Below, piece by piece: positions 55,852 to 64,000 of a DNA stretch of 64,000 nt. The position numbers and the translations under genes were made by a program. The stretch comes from Ochromonas danica (Eukaryota; Sar; Chrysophyceae; Chromulinales; Chromulinaceae). The stretch is from NCBI GenBank assembly GCA_015146655.1, contig VKHL01000089.1, forward strand, positions 1-64,000, given 5' to 3'. How positions within the stretch are numbered: position 1 is the first letter of the stretch; every line of letters starts with the position of its first letter. The notes under the pieces were generated by a model. It saw nothing but the letters and a program-made list of their open reading frames with translations, was not told where the DNA came from and made no database searches.

Positions 55852-57672
55852 CGAGGTGACTGAGAGTATGAAAAGTGTCATGATATCTCTTGTAGAAGAT
55901 AGATAATGCTAATTCCTAGTTTAACAGAATAATCACATTCTTCATATTGATGATGTATTTGAAGTATGAAAACTATATGATCAACCTTAATAGTACAATT
56001 TTTTATGTAGTGTTTAGTACTGTATAGTCTCTACACACAGACTACTTACAACTTGCTGTACCACCCCTAGAGACTATGTCTGTGCTAGATGGCCAGAAAG
56101 CTAGAAAGCTTGAAGGCTAGATTTGGCCTGATCACTCTCCACCACAAACAAGCACTGCTTGCTTGCTCGACACAATCAAATCACACCATCTCTGTAGACT
56201 TTTATCAGATGGAAGAGACTAAGATGTTGTGAGAGCTGGACCGGGGATTAACTTGAGCGATGGAGAGATAGGCTGAGTGTGCCTCAGCATCCAATTAGGT
56301 GAGTGAATGAACCATAGTCTGGTGTGTGTTGGTGGGAAGGGCTGGGGGTCAGTGCCATGGAGTTAGTCTGTGTGGGGGCAGAGAGAGAAAGGTGTTAATG
56401 ATTCAAACAGTTCATCTGGTAGAGAGTGCAGTCCTTTGTGACGGCTACTCGATGAGATGGAACTAGATAAGGGATTTACATGAAACACACCATTTGCAGT
56501 ATTTGACTGACTGCTCCCCCTCCTGCCTGCCCTACCCTACCTTACCCTACCCTGACCTGCTGTAATAGAATTGACTTGTGTGTGCATTACGTCATTAATC
56601 TCTTCTTTTGCTGTTTCTTAGACTAACCACGACTGGCCAGCTGTGTATCACACGCGGTGGGTGGGCAAGTCACTGACTGACTGTAATGGGTGAGTGGAGG
56701 GTTGTCATCTTATCTCATGCTAATATCTGCTACGCGTGCTGAGAGAGAGGAGGTCCAGAGAGGGTGGGGGAAGAAAAGGCTCAGTGATGAAGGAAACTTT
56801 TGGCTGTAGCTTAGTGTCCATCACGGACGCCATGATTACCAAATATGCATCGCTGCGTTCTTCCTGAGAGCCTTTCCTTTACTGCTGCCTTCTCCACCCT
56901 TTGCCTCCTCTTCTCTTGTTGTTGTTCTTGTACGGATGTGTTGGTTGCTCTGTTATTGTGGCTCTAATCAAGATTGTTGTTTTGATGTGATAGAGCTTAT
57001 CCCAGTAAGTCACAAGGCTGTTTAAAGAACCAGTTGATGTCAAAACATGCGTGGTGTACACCACAACAGCAGATCGCAATCAATTGTTATCTCACTTTTT
57101 GCTGGGATTAGACTAGTTGCCAGTCTACGTTAACAGCACATGCAAAAAGTGTAGACATGCTACAACGAGTATCCAAGTACACGGGATTAATATGCTGCTG
57201 ATGGGCCTTGCCAAGGACAAATCTGTCCCTGTTCGTTCGCCAGGGTTTTTATCTCACTTTGTCATCATCATTAATAGTCATCTGGACTTTGTGTTTGTGC
57301 ATGTTCTGACTTCGAATTATCACTTAAATTCACAAAAGTCAATAAGTTAGAATGCTTCATAAATTTGTTCCTTCTCATGTCTCGGCAATATGATGGAGAG
57401 ATCCATGGCATTGCAGTCTGTGAGATCATCTCGTGCAAGACAGCTTTAGAAGATAGAGTGACAAGAGTAATTTAAACGAAGATGACGAAGATAATTGATT
57501 CCATGGAATTGAATTGTTTTCCATACAGTACTTGTTAAGTTAAAGTCAATCTGTTGATGTTTGTGATTGATTTAATTCGATTGAGATTGTTTGGTCTGAT
57601 TGCTTTCTGATTGCTATACACACACTCTGTGATTGTAGTGGTGAACTCTGCTGGAATCTTACTCTCTTCTAA
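55852..57672. other. 1.8-kb intergenic region
   Basis: No gene, tRNA or C/D snoRNA hallmark is recognised. It contains short simple motifs such as CCCTA-type pentamers near 56530-56555 and GACTGACTG runs, a TTCCATGGAA palindrome at 57499-57508 and TTAAGTTAA at 57535-57543, 130-138 bp upstream of the ankyrin gene start. Confidence 0.45.
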
Positions 57673-60600
57673 ATGCTCTTTAAAGTCTTTTCAAAGCAAA
57701 GCACAGCAAAGACTTTGTTGTTATCCAGTCATTGCCGCTGTTATCACCACCACCCCACTTTCTCTCTGGCACTTCCAGCAGGCAGTGGAGAGGCGGTGCT
57801 GGCGGTGGAGGCTTGGAAGAACAGCAAAGCTGTGGCCTGGGCTGTGGCTGTCACTGAGGCTGTCCTGCCCCGCTGGCTGGGAATGTCTGCTGCGGTCGAA
57901 AAGCAATGGACCGCCGGTGTGCTCTTTTTGAGCGAGTCTGGTCAAGCAGGAAAAGGAGAAGCTGGGCTCACTGCTTCTCTTCCTCACTTATCAGACAAGC
58001 CACCGCGACCTGTGCGTCGTCAAGCCAAACCGAAAACGGAGCCAACCACTACCACTACTACCCCCTCTGCTAGTGCCAGTGCTACCACTGCTACTACTAA
58101 CACTGCTGGTGATACTAGTGGTAGTGGTAGTGGTAGTGCTGGAAGAGGAGGTCGTCCTCCTCGAGAGAAAGCAAAGACATCAAGGAAAGGAGATGATGTA
58201 ATAACCAGCGACACTGTCAAAACAACAACAAAGACACCCTCTGGCAGAAAGAAAACGAAATCTGCTTCACATACAAGCAATGAATCCGAAGAACCATCTC
58301 CTTCTGCCTCGTCCTCCACCTCACCTCCATTGTCATCCTCTTCCAAACCTTCTCCTTCTTCTCCACAAGGCCAAGAGTCGAAGATGATGATGACTGCCTT
58401 GTCCTCATTATCCTCCAATGAGGCAATGGAGCTGTTGAGACTATTAGGATGCTCGAAAGACTTACAAGCACATGACTCAGTGAATGGAGTCTTTCTACAA
58501 CAACTCCAAGAAGTGCAGCAATTGAGAGCAATTGGTGAGAACAAATATAAAGACAACAGGCTGAAAAGTGTTTTAAAAAAGATCAAACCATTACAAGAAG
58601 AGGGAATCTCAATGGAAATGATAGATGTTATAAGACAAAGATTGGTCAAGAAAGCTGAAGAAGATCAACTGGTTCTCTTCCAGACAATAAAGAAACAATT
58701 GCGACGGATGGCTGAGTGTGGAGATGTCACATTAATAAAGAGACAGTTGGAAGCTTGTGGTGGAGGGATCGATCGCATCATCCCAGCAAGTGATATCAAT
58801 CGTGGTTATACTGCTGACCTTATTGAAGCACCATGGGGCAGGAGAAAGCAGGTACAGCCGACATGTCTCTGCTGCGCATTGATTGAATTGAATTGAATGG
58901 TATGGTATTGCTTGTTTGGTCACGCTATTTAGGGTGCGACGGTATTACACATCTCAGCATCTAGAGGTCATCATGACTTCGTCAAGTTGTTGTTACAACA
59001 TCCAGACATCCAAGTCAACCAGACGGTGTCGTTGGTAAGTGACCGTTGATAGCTACGGGGTGAATGTACTAGTTTGTAATGAGACTGTTGTTTGATTAGA
59101 TCGAATGGACTGCTCTCTATTTGGCTTGCTTTCAAGGTCATGCAAAAGTTGTACAAGCTTTGCTATCAGATGAACGAGTGGATATCAATCAAAGTGAACT
59201 AGTAAGTGTACACATCATTCTCCAACTGATACATAGTAGCAACAGATTGGTTGACAGTTGATGACTTCCATAATAGAACGATCTTTCTCCACTCTATACT
59301 GCCAGTCAGTGTGGTTACATCGACGTGGTGAAACTCTTATTGTCTGATGCTCGTGTCGATGTAAACAAAGCCAGGAGAGTAAGTCGATCCATTCTATTCC
59401 TTAGCCACACATGGTCATAGAGGTTTGTTGTCATGTCATGTAGTTAGGAGTTACTCCTCTCCATGCTGCTAGTCGAGATGGTCATGTTGAGGTTGTGAAG
59501 GTCTTGTTGTCAGATAAACGTGTGGATGTGAATAGAGTGGATGTGGTAAGTGTACATGGTATAACATGGTGGTATATGGTTAGGGAGATTGTGTTAATGC
59601 AGTTCTCGCGGTGTAGGATGGGGCAACAGCGTTTTATACATCCTGTTATGAAGGACGTGTAGAAGTGGTGAAGGTCTTGTTGTCAGATAAACGTGTGGAT
59701 GTGAATAGAGTTGATGTGGTAAGTGTACATGGTATAACATGGTGGTATATGGTTAGAGAGATTGTGTTAATGTGGTTCTCGCGGTGTAGGATGGCGCAAC
59801 AGCGTTTTATAAATCCTGTTATAAAGGGCGTGTAGAAGTGGTGAAGCTCTTGTTGTCAGACAGTCGAGTGGACATTAACAAGGCCAACAAAGTAAACTAT
59901 TGCCTTGTTAAGACTCAGACTGTTTATCGTGTTAATCTCATGGTTTCTGTCTGTCTGTGTCATTAGAATGGCTGGAGTCCACTCTTTGCTGCTTCTGCAG
60001 ACGTTGTGAAGGTATTGCTGTCTGATAGACGAGTTGATGTAAACCAGGTGGATGAGGTGAGTGACTGACTTGACGGTCTAATAAGACGTGTTCTTCATGT
60101 GCTCTTGCTCTTTGTTTGTTTGTAGAAAGGAATGACTCCACTCATTGCAGCATGTGCTGTGGGCCGTACTGAGGTTGTCAAAGTATTGTTATCTAGTAGT
60201 GATGTCGATGTCAACAGAAAAACCAAGGTAAACTGTGTGTTAACACTCTATCTCACGTTGTAGTCTAACCTCATCTTTGCTATTGTGTGTGTGTATGTTT
60301 GTTTGTTTGTTGTGATTAGGATGGATGGATTGCCAGCGCGAATGGACCTGCTCTCGACATTGCCAGCGCGATTGGATCTGCTCTCGACATTGCCAGCGCG
60401 ATTGCATCTGATGTTATGAAGGTTTTGTTGGTCTAGACCTGCTGGTAGGATAGGATAGGATGGTACTAATACTCTTTCCAATCTGCTACATATTGTCTAG
60501 GATGGTTTTTCTGCCTTGTTTGTTGCGATTTTCCTGGGTTCTGTGGACACAGTGAAGGTCTTGCTAGCTGACAATCGAGTTGATGTAGACAAGGTGGGGA

Positions 60601-60976
60601 TGGTAAGACTGATTCAATGCATTGGCTTCCAATCTGTTATGTGCTAAGAATGCAGTGTTTTGTTTGGTGGATTAGTTTGGAATGTCTCCCCTCTTCCTAG
60701 CCTGTGTAATGGGACAAGTCGAGGTGGTAAAGGTCTTCTTGTCAGATAGTCGAATAGACGTGAACAAATGCCAATGGGTAAGCAATCTCTTTCCATTACT
60801 TCCTTCTCCTGCTGGACATGAACGATCTAATTAATAATGCATATGCCTGTTGTCTCTTTGATTAGAATGGCATCCCAGTAGTCCATTTGACAGGGTCTGA
60901 GGAGATCAAACAGTTATTGAAAGAGAAAACAGTGAAAATGGAGAAGAAAGGCTTCTGGGGAGGAGGACTGTTTTGA
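57673..60976 (+). CDS. Ankyrin-repeat protein with one exon per repeat
   Basis: Thirteen exons: 57673..58851, 58933..59034, 59100..59201, 59277..59378, 59444..59545, 59617..59718, 59790..59891, 59967..60056, 60126..60227, 60320..60421, 60501..60602, 60676..60777 and 60866..60976; about 799 aa. Exon 1 encodes 393 residues: an unrecognised N-terminus, a Thr/Ser/Lys-rich linker and a helical segment (LLGCSKDLQAHDSVNGVF). Exons 2-12 each encode one ankyrin-type unit, ten of exactly 34 codons and one of 30, always phase 0 at both ends (for example GHVEVVKVLLSDKRVDVN). Ankyrin stacks bind protein partners. Exon 10 (60320-60421) has lost the ankyrin pattern; without splicing at 60421 translation stops at 60434-60436. 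The N-terminal start is uncertain because the first residues are compositionally odd. Confidence 0.85.
59444..59891 (+). repeat. Tandem 173-bp exon-plus-intron duplication
   Basis: Exons 5, 6 and 7 start at 173-bp steps (59444, 59617, 59790). The 71-nt introns at 59546-59616 and 59719-59789 differ at only about 3 positions, so intron and exon were copied together recently. Confidence 0.85.
60329..60418 (+). repeat. 30-bp tandem repeat, three units, inside an ankyrin exon
   Basis: Three units start with ATTGCCAGCGCGA and run about 30 bp each, coding IASANGPALD, IASAIGSALD and IASAIASDVM. They replace the normal ankyrin helices of exon 10. Confidence 0.8.
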
Positions 60977-61975
60977 GGATGACCTACACTACAGTGCAGT
61001 AGACTACTCTAGACATGTCATCACTCTAGACTACTGTAGTAAATTTATCATACTGTAGTGTCTGTACGAGGTTGGTTGGTTGTTGCAATTGTAGTTACAA
61101 GATAGGGAAGAAGAAGAAGAAGTCAAGCAGAGGAGGAGTGTGTCGTCATTTAATAGAAGATTAAAGGACAGCCCCAGTCAACCTCGCGATCTAATCACAT
61201 CACACTAGTCTAGTCTACACGCTGATTGTTGTATACATCGCCTATTACTATAGGAATAGGCTAGGTTAGGTTAGGTTAGGGTATATTACTACTAGACCGA
61301 GTCTATAACTAGGTTAGGGTTAGGTTTGAATCTTTCCTTTGCTTGCTACCTGCCGTTATTGTTGTTGTTGTTCATGTTGTTGTTCATGTTGTTGTTGTTG
61401 TGATCATCAGGCATGGTCTACCTGCAATAACAATTACAACGTATAACATAAAATATTAAATAAATAATAAATAATAATACTTGTAATACTAATAATACTA
61501 CTACTACTAGTACTTGTACTAGTACTTGTAATCCCACTACTGTAGATCTAGTAGTACACAAGTATTAGCATTAGTAATAGTAGTAGTAGTACTAGGTTAG
61601 TTTAGCTAGCTAATTGATCATTCTTTGTTATGACTATGATAGTATGATATGACAATATGACTGTAATACCTTATCCTAACAATACTGTAAGACCAGCAAG
61701 GTCTCCATTATGACCATGTTGATAATAATAATAATAATAATAATAATAAGCAAACTACTGTATATTGTTTGTTTGATGAGATTATTCATTCAAAGGAGAG
61801 GAAGCAACAGCAGGCAAGCAGAAGCAAATCAACCAAATCCAAGAATAATCAATCCATCAAACCATTTGATAATCTATTCTACAATGACTACTGCTAGACT
61901 ACTACTAGACTACTGCTAGACTACCACTACTTACAATGAGATGTGATGTGTTGTAGCAATGAGATCATGAGGAGC
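60977..61975. other. Simple-sequence-rich intergenic region
   Basis: About 1 kb between the convergent ankyrin and ABCC genes. It contains telomere-like TTAGG/TTAGGG runs at about 61258-61330, GTT repeats at 61357-61400, ACT/AGT trinucleotide stretches near 61490-61590, and an AAT run at about 61725-61750. No gene is seen. Confidence 0.6.
61258..61330 (+). repeat. Short interstitial telomere-like repeats
   Basis: GGTTAGGTTAGGTTAGGGT and, about 40 bp later, GGTTAGGGTTAGGTT resemble the TTAGGG telomere repeat in two short degenerate blocks inside a gene-rich region. Confidence 0.55.
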
Positions 61976-64000
61976 TTAGATGTGTGTATGATGCTCACCA
62001 TGATGATGATGTTGATCATGTTGATGATGTCTGAGGGTCTCCTCGTGTCGATTACGTACAACATCCATAAATGCTGCTTTACGATCATCACCTAATTCAT
62101 CAATAAAGCCTTTAAAGAGACGAGGGGAGGAGGATAAGGCATCTTTCTCATTTTCTCCGTCTCGCAATAATTCCATTGGAGTGCCAACTTCAGCAACTTT
62201 CCCATAAGCCATAACAACGACAAGGTCATAGTCTGCAATAGTTTCTAGACGATGAGCAATAGTTAACACTGTACAATCTTTGAATTCTTCACGAATCGTA
62301 CGTTGAATCTTGGCATCTGTTAGACTATCCACACTAGCCGTTGCCTATTCCCCCAGCCACACCAAACAACAACAAACAAACACAATTATGATAACAATGA
62401 GAACAATAGCAGGTCAAGACAAGACAAGACAAGGTATTACTTACCTCATCCATGACAATAACTTTAGACTTCCTTAATAAAGCACGTGCAATACAAATCA
62501 ATTGTCTTTGTCCAACAGAAATATTTTCACCACGTTCAGATATATTACATTGTAATTGATTAGGAAACTTATTCATTACATCATCTAATAAATGAACACG
62601 TGCTAATGCTTCTAAAATCTCATCATCTTGATATTGATCAAAAGGATCTAAATTCTCTCTTAATGTTCCAGAAAACATAAAAGGATCTTGTGGTATAATC
62701 GTAATTTGTGAACGTAAGATATGTAATGGAATAGATTGAATATTAACACCATCAATTTCAATCGTAGATGATGAATCAATTTCAACAATTCGAAAGAGTG
62801 CTAACATAAGAGAACTCTTTCCTGCAGCTGTTCGTCCACAAATACCAACTTTAGATCCACCAGGAATTTTCAAATTTAATCCATTTAGTACATATGGAAG
62901 ATCAGGACGATATTTAAGAAAGACATTTTGTAAAATAAGATGACCATGTTGTGGCCAATGGACAAGTTGATCTAAAGGATATGATGTGATCATTTCATCT
63001 GATGCTTCTGTTTCAACGCCTTCTTCTAACGCCACTTGTTCATTATCAATCTTATCTGTTATACTATTGTTATTCTCATCATCATTGATTAGAGGTGATT
63101 CATATGATTTACAAATGACTTTCTCATGAAGAATATTCTTGAAAACAAGTAATCTTTCAACAGATGTCATATTTGTTTCTGTTTCAATTGTCATACGAAC
63201 TGTCCATTGTAATAATGCTGTCAATTGTAAAGAATAGACTAATGCAATACCAATTAGATTACTATTGGTTGAATTACCTGATTCTTTTAAAATAGCAGCA
63301 AGAATGGCAACAAAGAAAGTACACATATTAGAAATTAAATCTAATCGTAAGGCAAGCCAACGTGAAGCAAACCAAAAGACAAAGAAATTTCCAATATGTT
63401 GATTAATCAAATGATTAAATTTCAATGTAAAAATCTCTGTATATTGAAAGGCTTTAATTGTTGTTAATCCTTGTAAGATTTCTGTAAATAATGAATAAAT
63501 AGGTGAACGTGATATATTATCTAAACGTTTCATTTCACGTGATGATTTACGAAAGAAGTTTTGTATAATAAGAAAGATAAAACATAATGGAATGAATAAG
63601 ATAATGAAATAAGTTGATGATGTTAAACAAACGATAACAATTGCTAACACAGCAAAACAATTTTGTAATGTTTGTAAGAAGAAATCTGGTAATAAAGCAT
63701 CTAAATTATCAAAATCTTTTGTAAATCGATTTAAAATTCTTCCCATAGGTGTAATATCAAAATAGAGATTAATCGGTGCATTAAAGACATTAATTAATAA
63801 TGTTTGATGTAAAGAATAAGATGATCCAAGACAGACAAAGACAAAGAGAAGAGATCTTAATACTGTTATTAATACAGTCCCCCATGTTAATACAATGAAA
63901 TAGACTTTATAAAAGTCATATGAATATTTATATTTGGCAATTCCTTGTTCATCTTCTGCCCAATAACCAACCCATAAGTCACATAAGACACGTGTTCCTT
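61976..64000 (-). CDS. ABCC-type (MRP) ABC transporter, C-terminal half (5' end outside window)
   Basis: Exons on minus: >64000..62445 and 62344..61976, phase 0. Visible are most of transmembrane domain 2 ([20 protein letters not shown] is the ABCC loop) and nucleotide-binding domain 2: Walker [11 protein letters not shown]-loop [20 protein letters not shown], signature ISVGQRQL, and Walker B VIVMDE completed by ATASVD across the intron, then H-loop TIAHRLETI. Full-length members export glutathione or organic-anion conjugates, often into vacuoles. Walker A has Ala where GRTGAGKSS is usual, without loss of the GxxxxGKS pattern. The C-terminus ends in a His-rich tail ([17 protein letters not shown]). 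The first ABC half lies beyond the window. The gene is more AT-rich than its neighbours. Confidence 0.92.

Overview
This 64-kb window is nuclear DNA of a unicellular eukaryote. The genes use the standard code and are closely packed on both strands. They are broken by many short GT-AG introns, mostly 58-95 nt. Three things point to a plastid-bearing stramenopile (ochrophyte, perhaps chrysophyte-like). First, the multidomain acetyl-CoA carboxylase starts with a signal peptide ending in an A|F junction and a Ser/Arg-rich stretch, the bipartite presequence of complex red plastids. Second, an inner-arm dynein intermediate chain (DNAI3/WDR63) shows that the cell builds a motile flagellum. Third, there is a eukaryotic hybrid histidine kinase. 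The lineage is inferred; no rRNA gene is present to settle it.

Layout. 1-7.1 kb: end of CHMP6/VPS20 (ESCRT-III), aminoacylase-1 (ACY1), a PSP1-domain gene, a 1.4-kb gap, and a longin R-SNARE. 7.3-18 kb: a giant WW/coiled-coil/C2-like/armadillo protein of about 3055 aa and an IQ-TPR protein. 18.4-26.6 kb: acetyl-CoA carboxylase in 21 exons, all of which join in frame. 27.5-36 kb: a sterol-type UDP-glycosyltransferase, PCF11, and an unrecognised 1212-aa protein. 36-44.2 kb: DNAI3, a P4-ATPase lipid flippase and a twin-CX9C protein. 44.5-45.6 kb: a cluster of non-coding RNAs, with one C/D snoRNA predicted to target 28S rRNA and two near-identical copies of one predicted to target 18S rRNA. 46-52.5 kb: a Pumilio protein and a membrane hybrid histidine kinase. 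53.2-55.9 kb: a 5'-truncated mitochondrial processing peptidase beta gene and a divergent pair of small heat-shock genes whose alpha-crystallin halves form a 334-bp inverted repeat around heat-shock elements. 57.7-61 kb: an ankyrin gene with one 102-nt exon per repeat. 62-64 kb: the 3' half of an ABCC transporter on the minus strand.

The genes are mostly unrelated housekeeping functions in chance proximity, not an operon or dedicated system. The most unusual items are the exon-per-repeat ankyrin cassette array, the snoRNA cluster, the giant WW/armadillo protein, the R-SNARE whose zero-layer Arg is Asn, the Hsp20 inverted duplication, and a recurrent TTAAGTTAA motif upstream of several genes. 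Exon coordinates were derived by hand from splice signals, reading-frame continuity and family similarity.
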